From: Cliona cf. orientalis
Taxonomy: Eukaryota > Porifera > Demospongiae > Clionaida > Clionaidae
Reading direction: 5' to 3'
NCBI GenBank assembly: GCA_963930775.1
Contig: OZ005689.1
Span: forward strand, 9,064,854 to 9,128,853
DNA: 64,000 nucleotides
Within the stretch, counting starts at the first letter, position 1. Every line of letters starts with the position of its first letter. The notes beneath the pieces were generated by a model that searched no databases, was not told the origin of the DNA, and was given only the letters and a program-made list of their open reading frames with translations. Shown here one piece after another: positions 10,522 to 23,100 of the stretch. Made by a program: the position numbers and the translations under genes.

Positions 10522-10898
10522 TTCTGCGAGGGTAAGGTACTCGCGCTCAGTTCTAGGTGCCAGGCTCTCCCGCACGAGCTAACTATAGCTTAGTTAACCT
10601 GGCCAGTGCGAGCTGAGCGCTATACAGTGAACTATAGCTAGGTATCAAGAGGCTCCTCAGAAGTTAGCATAAATGGAAGGGACACACCGCTACCTGGGCA
10701 CCCTAAACCAGCCTTCTTTGTCAGCCACCTTGAAGGGCGTGGCTAAGACTTTGCGAGCACGTGCGAACTTCGGTGCCTTCCTTATCTACTAGCTACTTAA
10801 TTAATTACACTGGAAAGTTGAAAGAGCAAACCATGAAAGATGGTATTGATAAATTATACTTAGAGCAATAAAAAAAAAAGAATCATAAGTAGCTAGAT
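10522..10898. other. Spacer, no gene seen
   Basis: Contains a fragment (about 10710-10760, CAGCCTTCTTTGTCAG...GGGCGTGGC) also present at 5208-5265. Otherwise featureless. Confidence 0.4.
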
Positions 10899-11270
10899 AT
10901 ATAAAATGAAGGATGAACTGAGTAGGGATGGCAGGGTCAAAAATTACACATGCAAGCATGATTTGTAAGGGATAAGCATCTGCATGCTATAGCTATATCC
11001 CTGCGCTTGCTTTTTGAGAGGTGCAAAAATAATGCAACTGAATCAAAATTGACTGTCACTAAGACTTGAACCATTTTGTCAACCAGGGAACAACTAAATT
11101 AAATGTGAATGTCTCCCACATGCCGCACTCGACAAACACGTCAACATTAATAGGTGCATAATCGAGAATGCAAGCAAAGGGATGTATAGCAGATGACCCT
11201 TACAAATCTTATTTGTGTACTTTTTGACCCTGCCATCCCTACTTAATTTATCCTTCAATTTTATTCTTAT
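10899..11270. mobile_element. MITE, family of 36839-37252
   Basis: Left AAATGAAGGATGAACTGAGT then AGGGATGGCAGGGTCAAAAA; the right arm is the complement (TTTTTGACCCTGCCATCCCT ... TCCTTCAATTTTATTC). Arms of about 100 bp with AGGGATAAGC inside, matching the better-preserved copy at 36839-37252. Non-coding. Confidence 0.7.
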
Positions 11271-11550
11271 AAAAAGTACTACTAGTAGCTATAATTATTA
11301 TGATTAATAATGGTCAATATAATGCATTGAATTTTGCTAGGGGATATCAGTGAAAGTAGCCACATTGATGTTTAAACATTCTTTATAAAGTCGTGTTCGT
11401 AGTCAGTAGCCAAGTTTATATATTTTTGTAGTCCCAACAGAGCAAGAGTAAGGCAAACAATATCTAGTGTTCATAACAGTCCTTGTCCATAACTGAGTGT
11501 GTCGATGATCATTACGAAGATTATTTTCACGCATGCTGCAGGAATTCTGA

Positions 11551-13046
11551 GTGATAATGATAGTCTTCTTAGTAAGCGCTTGGCTTGTGCTTACATTATC
11601 CCAAATTGGTAAGGACTGTTGCTCCTATTATTATTGTTTTTGTAGATATTATTCTACTTATTTATCAGCCTTTCAAGGATGCTCTTTGTATCCTATGATA
11701 ACTGATGTGGATAAAATAAATAATTCAATATACATCAAGTGGATTTTTCAATCATGTTCTCCACTAGTAGCCATGAATTACCAAATTCAGTTTACAGACA
11801 GGTGTGATAATATTTTGACTTACTATACTGAAACTAATGAAACTACACTAGTTGTATCATTCAATATCATTGATAACATATGCTTCTTGGACTATTGTTT
11901 GATACGATTACGAGGCATAATGATAGACGGCAATTACACACAATTTAGTCCATGTGTTCTCATCAATTATCAACTAATGTCATCACGTAAGTAATTAATT
12001 GTTACTGTAACATTAACTATAATCATTAATTGTATAATAGGTTTAATCTTCACCCTTCAAGATGTCTGTGTACCAATTGTTGGTTGTCATCCACTTACTC
12101 CATCATTTTATATAAATGGGGAGATATTTGCTTGGCCTTACTCACAAGAACCATACAATTTAATGCTAAGTTCTATTGAAGGAAATTTAAGCGTTTGTTT
12201 GAGAAATGTAACCTATGATATTATGCTAATCCAATTCTGCCATAGCAATGTACCTCAAGATAGTTGCTACCAATGTTCAAATAGTTTAGGTATTGTGAAT
12301 TTTAGATCACGAGCGAATATTATGATAATTAAACCAAATAGTAAGTGATATTTAATTTCATTATGATAGTAAAATTAATTAATTTTTACATTTTTATCAG
12401 GTAGCTCACGCAAAGTACAGACAATAACATCAGACATTAATGGTGACTTAATTGTGATAATCATTGTAATAATATTATAATCAAATAATATGTATATAGT
12501 GCAGAGCACGAACACTGACTTTTATGCATTTTCAAGAGGATTCAACTCGTTCACTTTGTTGGATCAGAAGCCTCATAACTTTGTTACGGTATCGGATACC
12601 AATTTATTCAATGATTATACAATCACACAGCATGATAAAAAAATTTGGCTGACTATATCACTCGCTGGTTAGTAAGTCAACACGAAATTCATTTAGAATT
12701 TTATAATTATATAGTAGCTAATCTCCTTACAGTTGCTATTGGCTCATTCTCTGTGATTGTTATCACTGTTATAATTATAATTGTAACAATAATATGGTTA
12801 AGAAAACGAAAACAAGGTTAGTAAAAATAATTGCAGAGTATTATTTTATTTTCCATTATTATGTTCCTATGACCAATTACTTTAGAAAAATTTAATATTA
12901 ATCAGACCAGTCCTATATATGAAGAGATAATTACAGATAATCAAGGTGTCAGTATAAACACAGTTACGTGTTCTGCATATGAAGCCACTCGAATGATAAA
13001 AATGGACTCCTGTCCTGCATATGAAGTAGCTGTTATAAACCAGTAA
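11551..13046 (+). CDS. Single-pass receptor-like membrane protein with YEEI tail motif
   Basis: Six exons with consistent phases: 11551-11986, 12041-12340, 12401-12465, 12505-12667, 12733-12816, 12886-13046, about 402 residues. A hydrophobic N-terminus (MIMIVFLVSAWLVLTLSQIG) looks like a signal peptide. The ectodomain (about 20-315) is beta-rich with many Cys and N-glycosylation sites; residues 50-140 resemble a fibronectin type III or cytokine-receptor-like fold. One membrane helix (AIGSFSVIVITVIIIIVTII) is followed by the basic stop LRKRKQ. The tail of about 50 residues has three tyrosines: SPIYEEI, CSAYEAT and CPAYEVAVI. YEEI is the preferred Src-family SH2 ligand. The exon 3/4 junction is the least certain, with a 39-nt intron in this model. 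No family name can be given. A similar layout occurs at 42011-42580 on the other strand. Confidence 0.65.
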
Positions 13047-16000
13047 ACACATTAATAATAATATTAATATTATTCAAATTTCTTGTATTATATTGCATGG
13101 AAATATTTTAGGCTACTCATATATTAATACTAATAATATTATGTACAATGTGTATACCCCATAATAAATAATCCTTTGAGAGAGTCTTAGCTATAATTGG
13201 CACAGTTTTGTATTATAATAATATTATAGATAGCAAAATATTCCAAAGTGAGGGACTGGTGAGTATTTGACAGTGTATGACAAACTGGCCTCTACTATAG
13301 AGCAAAGAACTAATTTAAAAGTTTTTCAGGCCTCTGGACTGGGTTCTCCTCTCTCAATAATGTAGGTTATACATTAGACACAGAGAGGCCATAAAATCTT
13401 CTATAGCGATATAATAATAGGTACGTAGTAAGGGTACCGTACCACATTGAAGATGTTTATTATTTTCATCTCTTGCTAGGCTAAGCATAATATTTTTCCT
13501 TATGACCTGGAATTATAGTATACTAGTCCCTATAGAAACTATTAATATACACCTTTGGTAATATTCTCCCAAAAATATCAAGTGAAAAACATCACTGTGA
13601 TGTTTTCTATACCCACCATGCATGCTTTAAGGTAGAGTTTAAGTCTTCATACAAATCCGATTTATGTATCATGTTGTGTGCAACTTATTATAATTATTAC
13701 AATATACTGTTAGAAAAAAGGTGTTACCACAACGCCCTTATGGCGCTATCTCCCACCCTATGCATACGCTTTAGAAATAAGCACATTAATATAGACAGCT
13801 CTAGTGATGAAATGAAACACAAGTAATAAAAAGTTAGTTCTGCCATGAAATCTTCCTGAAAACCCTGCATGTACAGTGAAAAAGTTGGCATATTAAACTT
13901 GCATACACACCAATATAAAGACTTTTCACAATAATAATTATTATGATAAACAGCTCTTGCTTTAAAGAAAGGGAAAAACGAAGGCCTTACAGAATTAAGA
14001 CAGGGAAAGGGAAGGAAAAGAGAGAAAGTGGAACCAAAGGAACCAAAGGAATATGCACCATACATACAACTGCTTAGTACCAATTTTGTAGGGCAGAAGA
14101 GATAAGGGGTCCGGTAATCTCATAACCAGATTCCACTCTCGAGGAAGTTGTGTACTTTCTTCCTTTGCGGGAAAGAGGGGTGGGGGAAGAGAGAAATTAA
14201 TAAAGCTAGCTACTTCAGAGAGGATATAGCTAACTTAGCTAGAATCTGATCTACTTTAATAGACTCTAAGAGTAGCATATTATGTGTGTACAAGGGTGTA
14301 TCTACCATCGAGGCAACTGAGGCAGCTTCCTAAAGGCTTTGGCATCAAAAGTTAATTGTTTATTGCACCTCCAGATGATGAGAGCAGATGCAATCGGCTG
14401 TGAGTTCTCATTGTTCAGTTTGATCTAGAAATTCAGTAATAAATAACTGACCGTGATAACAATAATATATATATATGAACAGCAATATTTTATCGGTGGT
14501 TAACGTAAGTGTAACTAACTGTTTATCACAATAATTATACAATTAATGACTTAACTATCATAATGACTTATTACTATAATTATTGTTTGTACTCAAAATT
14601 CTTTAATTTTCGCTCGAAAAGTGCTAATAATGGGAAACGAATAATATTGAGAATGATAGGCACTTTCCCTTGTGATGATAATATTATTGTTAGGAATTTT
14701 CAAATAGTGCACCAAGAAGTATCTATAATATTATTATAATTATATTATATTATAATATTATAACATTGAGGTAGAGCAGCTTTTGTGATCATAATGTCAT
14801 TACTGCATTAATTTTGATATACCTATGTGATAGCGAATATTCATTTTTTGACCCTTAAATGATATTTCTATGTCTTGTTAGTGAGTCCACAATTAATGTA
14901 ATTCATAACACTGAGGGGAAAATGCATTAACCAGGATAAAGATAGTTAAACATTTATGAGCTTTATCTTAACATTCAAACTTTTATGAGAATCGGATTGA
15001 ACTCATTGCACAATTACTTAAATGATGTAATCATGTTATGACATCAAATTCCTGATAAACCAAGATTGTGCTGACAGTGTGGAAGCATATCTATGCATGG
15101 TGGAAGAGCTAAGATGGGGTACAATCATAGATATTAGAGCGAGCGGGCTCTAACATTTATGGTACTACAGTCTGAGGTTGGGGTCTCGTCTTCTTCACCT
15201 TCATCACAGACAACCATTGTTAATATCTACAACAAGACTAGAGCTCTATAGAGCATATTATACCCAGACGTACCACTCCCAGGTTTTCGATGTTAAGAGC
15301 ATGAGTATTATTGTCATAATTGCTCGTGCTTGGAGTAGATCAACTCTTCCGAACTTTCTCGAACCATAGTACAATAAAGAGAACCAGGCCAAGGTTGGAA
15401 TTTGATATGAGTTTCAGAGGGTGGTTCAACACAACTAAATGTCATCAAATCACTGAGCTTCAGAGGGAACAAGAACAACATGGTAATTTCTCGTGTATTT
15501 AATTGGCATGGATCAACTCTTCCGAATCTGCTTGAACCACAGCACAGTAAAGGTATTCAAGGGCGTGTACAATGCAAACATATGGACATCTGCTGCTCCA
15601 TAGGGCATTTCTGGCAATGTTAGGTAGCTAGAGTGTGAACATTGACAGCGGATAAAGAGAACGTTGGGAGAGAACCTCTGCGTGTAACATTGAAATGTAG
15701 GAGTGGCCTGGGGACGAGGCTACACTGGCATACCCCATAATAATATTATTATGTGTTGCATCTGTAGCTGCAGTGTGGACCTTTCTCAAGCGGGAGCAAA
15801 TAGCTACATAGCGGCAAACTTAAGGTGGGGACAACTCCATATAAATATAGGGGCGAAAGCCCCCCCCCCCCCCCCCCCCCCCCCCAAGCCCCGACCTCCT
15901 CCAGAATTAAATCCTGCCTTATGATGACAATCTTTACTTACGTAAAATATTATTATTATTGTGGTAGTTTGTGCACGTAAGCATAGCTAGAGAGCACATA

Positions 16001-17145
16001 CATGTAGCCTGCAGTAGGGTGGACTTGACAATTTTGACGGATTTGCTGAGCTTGTGAGTTGCTCAGGTTGCTCAGATGCCTAGATCTCCAGGTCAGACGA
16101 TTTTTGTGCCAACAGACAGACATGCAATTTCGTAGTCTGGGGTACCAGCCCCTTCACAAGAGATAGGAAGGGTCCCAGGTAATATTGTTATACTACCCTA
16201 GTGCAAGTGGAATGTTGTGAATATAATTACATTGTGGACCTCAACTCGAGTGGCTGCTAACCACAATCACCGCGCACGCGCCAATGGTCATAGCACTATG
16301 TACTGACGCAATTCAAAGCCATGGCAATCACGCATCGCACGAACAAGTACTGTACATGCAGGTTAAGATGTTGGTCACGTGCTAGACCACACTTTGATAT
16401 ATCCATATTCCAGACATGAGCACAATGTGGGTATAGCAGTGTCACCAGACCCTTCCTCTCTCTTGTGGTATACCAGACTAGTAATTTGAGGTTTGACAGA
16501 CAAAATAGAAACCAGTTGAGTGCAAATACTACATATAATTATCTGTCATTATTCCTCTTTCTATTGTATATTGTGGGTATACAAATCCAGTTATTTTGTA
16601 TGATATAGAGCTCAATTGCCTATCAAATGGGTCTAATATGCACTAATGTCCAAATTTAAAATCATTCCAGAGAGTTATGCTTTTAGGTTGTGACATGTGC
16701 AATAAAAGCAATTGATGCAGCTACATTGTTTTGTGACTTCCGTGTACCGCATCAGTTTATTGTTGTTTATTGCATAATATTGTATTCAATGTGTACTGTC
16801 AAAATTCAATATTACGCTATCTAGTTATACACTATTATCTTTTAAGTATTCAATGCATAATGTAAAGTAATAATAATAATTATGAATTCCTACAGTTACT
16901 TTGAGAAGCAAGTGAAAGTATTGGAATGGAATGTTTAATTACTGAAATGTTTAGGGTTTCATTGTCAAAAGCTCGTGCCAGGTACAACACATTTTTGAAT
17001 TAGTATCACATACAAGACCCAACAAAACTTTCTCATAAATCTTGCCTACTTTACTCCCAAAGATCAGTGTTTGCCAGTTTCAAAGCTCTTGATTAGTCAA
17101 GCTGGTCGACACACTGATCCCGGAATCCGAGTCCCAGAGCTAGTG
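13047..17145. other. Intergenic, AT-rich with scattered repeats
   Basis: No supported gene. Visible items: a GTTAGAAAAAAGGTGTTACC repeat start at about 13710 (also at 28741), an AT palindromic patch at 14725-14765, a C26 tract at 15860-15885, and foldback pieces with CCAGCCCCTTCAC (16137-16185) and CACCAGACCC (about 16443). Short open frames here (for example 13724-14083, minus) show no family resemblance. Confidence 0.5.
15860..15885. repeat. Poly-C tract (26)
   Basis: Longest uninterrupted C run in the window. Confidence 0.9.
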
Positions 17146-20100
17146 ATGAGAATTATTATTCTTGTGATTCAGGTGGTTCTGCTGCTGGCCTACACTGATC
17201 CGGCACACTCCTTGTCTCATGACTGGAGGGCAGGTGAAGCTAGATGCCACCATTCTCCTGAAAAAGTAAGCATGTTCAAATTATATTCCTAAAAGTTAAA
17301 TAAATGCAAGTAGGAGAATGGTACAGCTAGCAATGTGAAGGATCAGGATTGCCTCTCCACGTGCACTTTTTTAAGGAGGGAGAGCATATCCCACTCTGAG
17401 GATGCTTTTGGCTAAGATTCAGTCATGCTTTGGTGGCTGGAAAGTTTTGATCTCAAAATGCAACTCTGAGTCAGAGAACATATTATGTTTACTAACAGTG
17501 CACGTGTCTACTCACCTTTAGAAAGGCCACAAGCAGCAACAGCAATAGGGCATTGGCTTAATTATCTGCTAGCAGATATGCCTACTCCATATTTTGTTGC
17601 TTCTTCTCATCTGAAAAGAGCTGAGAATCAGATAAAATTAAAATCTTTTCCTTTACTCCCGTTATTAATTAATTTTGTACTTCTTATTAGTTCATTAATT
17701 TTATTTATTGCCATAATAACTGTAGCTTACCACTGGTGTTCACATTCCAAGTGCATCTAGTGATGGTGGAGCACGAAAGAAACGTGATGTAGGATTTAAA
17801 CCACTGAGGATGTTCATTCATTATGATGACTCAATCAATGAGTGAGTACTGAATGACTATAAATAATATTATGTTAATATTGCGTACTACAATAGAATTA
17901 CACTAGTACTATGTTTATTGTGTGTATTATTTTATTAATATTATTCAGACTCGACAATATCCAGAGAAGCAGACTTCAGGTAATAAAATTTATTTATTAT
18001 GCATTCACTTACTGATTGATATCAAATCACTAAAATGACTTTGGAGAAGTCCCACAATTTCATATCTGTGTACCCACCTTGACTATCTTGGAATTTCATT
18101 ATAGTATCAGTATTATTATGATACCTGAACTGCAGCAGTATTGAATTTCCTAAGGGGAGAGATGGTGGGAACAATAGCATGGACTACTATTTAAGCGTTT
18201 ATGTATTATGATAATAGAAATACTCAAAACATGGAAATATTTGTGTTAAATTTTGGTGGCTTCTAAGAAAAATCGAGAATGGTTTAAAGTGGTTGGGATG
18301 AATGCTCAAGTAGCTAGGTGCCAAAAGATCAAGGGCTGAGAATTACAGAATGCCCCCTCCCCCTCCATTTGGGATGAATAGTATCAACTTCTATGATAGT
18401 GATAACCTGAATGCATTAGTAATTTCACGGAAGATTACCCATAGAATGTAGTGCATACCATTACATTGTTGTGTCTTGTGACAGAATATAGTGATTCCAG
18501 CAGCAGAAAATCTCTTTGAATCTGCTCTATCTGTACTTCCCTTGAGTGATCCAATTCTGTTAGACAGGTAATAATTATTATTAACTAATATTCCTTATTA
18601 TGTCATGTGTATGTTTATCAATAGAGACTGTGATTCTGGAGGATTCTTTCTTCCTGTTGGTGAAGTTCGACGGTGTGTTAATCAATGTTCACCACAAACA
18701 ACATGTGGACCTATTGTCGTACCTGAAGATCACCTTAAGGTAGCTGAGGTGTACTTCATCACTATTATAGTGCTTCATTTATATGAATATTTTGCTAAAC
18801 TAAGTTCCGATCAAGGATTGATGGAAAATTAATAGAAATTCACATCCATTAACTAATTATAATGGGATAGCTATTATGGCAGACAACTACCGTAAATCAC
18901 GAATATTTCGTTGTTAAAATATTTTCGGACAGCCTGGCTTGTACGAAAATTAAATGCACAAAATACATGCGCAATATTAACGATAATGCGGTACAGGGTC
19001 GTGTGTCCGAAAATTATTTAACATAAAAATTTATAGCATGAAGTATTTTAGACACGAAATATTCGTGAATTACGGTACTTAGTACACACATTTTTGACAG
19101 CCCACAAAAATCAGATACCATATAGCTAGTGGGAAACTTTCAAGGGAGAAAACTTTCACTGATCGATATAGGAAGTTAGAATTTCACGGAGAAAACTCTC
19201 GTGGAATGTCATACCTAAATTAATTTTCATAGAGAAAACTTTACAGTTCGCACAAAATTCAAAACTTTCCCACTTCAGTACAATAATAATAGGCTGATCG
19301 TGCATTAAATTTAGCCCACCATAATAATAAATTATTTCTCTTGATCCTATGCAGCGATGTGTAGAATGTGGAGGCTCATTTGCTACCTGTGATACTCGAC
19401 CTGGCAGTGTGGATGGCAGTGGTATTGCCGATGCTGACATTGTCATCTATGTTGGTACCTCTCTTGCTGGAGGAACCTGCTCTCCAACTTCTAATGTCAT
19501 TGCATTTGCAAGTGCTTGTCAGCTCGAAAATACTCTGGACAGGTAACAATTGAGATACACCTATCTCGTCCATAATACTTACCATAAATCACAAATAATA
19601 TTTCGTATCTATAAAAATATTTCATGCGATAATTAATTTTTTCACATTAAATAATTTTCGGACAAACGACCCTGCACTACATGTATTTCGTGTGTTTAAT
19701 TTTTACACAAGCCAGGCTGTCCGAAAATATTTTAACAGCGAAATATTCGCAATTTTTGGTATTATAATCTCATGCATCTCCGGATCCCACTCTTGTGGAG
19801 GGAATCATACTAAGCTATCATACCAACAATGATTATTACTATGAATAACCGTGAATTTCTTACATTTGTAGACCAATTGCAGGATACATTAATTTCTGCC
19901 CAGATATTTTTGCTGCACAAACTGATGCACAAAATATTGAAGTTGCTCTTCATGAGCTAACACATGTCTTGGTGAGATATAAATAATAATAATAACAAAT
20001 GTTACAGCTTTGATGTGTGTCTTTGTAGGTATTTAGTCCGGGACTTTACCCTTTCTTTCGAGATGAAAATGGCTTACCACGTACTCCACGTGACCAGTTT

Positions 20101-23100
20101 GGACGCCCAGAAGATCCTGTCTTGGGGTGAGTGTATCAAGATGTAGAAATGCAAGAGTACTCAACTGTAACATAACATCAGAAATTAACTTTCTCTCATG
20201 GAACATCCCTAGCAGTGACGATGCTGTCACTGCATGTGGCTCTCGGCTAGATGCACTAGCCATCAGGCCTAACTCATCAATAATTCATTACTGTAGCACT
20301 TGTATACTTATTGATGAGTTAGGCCTGATGGCTAGTGCATCTAGCCGAGAGCCACAGTGACAGCATCGCCACGTACTGCTAGGGGTGTTCCATGAGAGAA
20401 AGTTAATTTCTGATGTAATGGGCACCAAGAACTAGCACTTGTATATACCTTTTCTCCCCACCAGCTTGCTCCCAAGGGCTTGGTACCTCAATTGGTAGAG
20501 CATCACACCAGAGAATCTGATGTGTGTGCATGGGTTCGATCCCCACTCAAGTCCTGAGATTTTCTTTTCCCGGAAAGAAAATCTTGGGACTTGTATACAA
20601 GTGCTACAGTAATGTAACATAACATTTCATGGTAGAAGTGTAATGTGTAGTAGTTGGTCTAAGTGATTGCATGCAATACTTTGTGACTGATCACTCACTG
20701 CTGTATTATTTACAGCGTGGGAAATGTGCATGATTTGGCCAACAAAATTAATTAATCTAAATGTCACAGCCTTTTTCAGCCAAGTTCAAGTACAGTTACC
20801 ACTATCACATACACCGACTGGCTGACACGGAACGGTGAAATCACGAGAGACGTGGATGCAATAGTAACTCCAAACGTCATTGTAAGCATTTAATTTAAAT
20901 TTACTGATAGTAACATCATTAACTAAAGCTCTTCCCACACACAGCAGCATAATAATCACATGATAGCTGTCCATTTATTATCTTTACGTATATACATGTT
21001 AATATTGTGTGCATATGAGCGGAAATTAAATAGCATGGGCAATTAAGGCATGATCTTTGGTGCGGGAGGGGGATGTGCCCCCTCCAGCGCAAAACGTGGG
21101 AAGCTAAAGCAGAAATTAATATTTAATTTAGTATTCTCTAAACCATCAATTTTAATGAATTGCAATTAGCTTTCTATAAATGGGGGGGGGGGGGGGGGGG
21201 GGGGGGGGAGGGGGGGGACACACCCTGATGGATTTTATGCAAATAAACCCCTGAGAGGTCAGGCTTATTTTATGGTGAAGATGATGAATACTTCACTTCT
21301 TGAGCATTCCTTCAGGGTTAGAATAATGCTGTCATTATAATGACAGCATTATTCTAACCCTGAAGGAATGCTCAAGAAGATATATCTATGGATAGATATA
21401 CGTGCAGTAAGATACATACCTAATAATTTACGTGCAATAAGATACATACCTAATAATTATTAGGTATGTATCTTACTGCACGTATATCTATCCATGATTA
21501 CAATAAGTGATAAAAACCAATCAATAGGAGCAAGCAAAGATTCATTTTGGCTGTAATGACATTATTGGAGTTGAGTTAGAGAATCAAGGAGGCCAAGGAA
21601 CAGCATTTGCTCACTGGGAACACAGAGTGGTTGGGGTACGTTTCCTCATTAACACATAACATAATGAGGCCAACAAAAATAATTATAATAGGAAATTTTT
21701 AACAGTTCTAATTTCATAACTGATCGACTAACTGTTAAGATTAAATATTACAATTGTATAATGTTTAATTGGGCATGATCACATACATCCGTTAAAAGAT
21801 TGAAGACTGATGTGCAAAATTAGAACCCACGAAAATTTCCTTCTGTACAGTTGGTATCAATAATCATTAATGCAAAGAAAATAATATTATCTGGTTTGGG
21901 TTTCGATTGATGTATAGTAGCTATAATATTATATGCAAGGGTTGTATTATGGTAACTAACCGCTAATTATTATTTGAAACTTTTATTAATTTAAAATGAG
22001 CTTCTAATTATTTTCAGATGGTGCATGGAGTATGTATGCATGTGCTCCAAACACGAACTGAGTGCATGAAAATGAAATGTTGAAATTAGACGAGATGAGC
22101 GAGGCTAAGGGAGCTTGTCCAAAGTCCTTGTGGAAAAATTAATGTCATTTGACGTTAGGGGGGGAGGGGGTCGTGTTCCATGACATTTTACAACTGTATT
22201 GTCAGCAGACTTTAGCCCCAGTTGTGATTATTCATTCTTGTGGCTAGACAAGTCTAGACATACCTCTAGCTAGCAGTGTCAAAATTTGCATTTGTCAAGC
22301 ACTACGTACAGGATGCAATGAATCCATGAGCATATAGAGAGCACTGTAGAATACAAGTGAATACCGAATGTGTAGGCTTAATGGAGCAGAATCAGGTTTT
22401 CTCAATGTTGAATCTATGCTGAAATGCTGTGACGTTAAGAGAGGCCGGGTGGGAGGGGGGCAAAATTTTAACGTCATAATGACATTAATATTTTACTTTG
22501 GACAAGCCCCCTAAAGCATTATGCCGAATTATAAGATAACACAAGCATAATGAAAAACAGCCAACTTAATAATTGAATTTTCCCCACCCTCATCTTTAGA
22601 ATGAAGCAATGACTGGTATCCTTCTCTTCAATGGACCATTCTCAAGAATTACCTTTGGCCTATTTGAAGACTCAGGGTAATTAATGTGCACAAAATTAAT
22701 GAGCAATGATTGTTCTCATTCAACTGACACTGCATTGCATAATATTCTTTTGCAGATGGTATATTCCTAATTATGAACTTGCACAAGAGCTTGCCTGGGG
22801 CCGAAACAGAGGCTGCAGTATTCCCCATGGAAGCTGTGCTGAGCACATCCAGAACCAGCAAGCAAGGTTAGATAAATAATAATAATTACGAATGATGTAT
22901 AACAATAATAATTATATTTCATCCTTGGTAATACTATATAGCTAATATTAAAGCCACTCCAATAATAATTAAGCTAATTGTCTGGTCTTCATTTCTGTTA
23001 CTTACTGAGCAAGCTATTCAATACTAGCTCTTACAATGTCAACACGATCAAAGTATGATCAGAGTATTACTCCCTTTTACATTAAAATGTGGGCCGATCT

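Noticed and set aside
13724-14083. 119-residue minus-strand open frame rich in Phe/Ser
   Set aside because: It overlaps a dispersed repeat start, shows no motif and has no splice or start context that sets it apart from chance.
20478-20556. Functional tRNA gene
   Set aside because: A and B boxes are present, but the anticodon arm and acceptor stem do not form; better explained as a SINE head. The same applies to 6835-6910 and 42740-42840.
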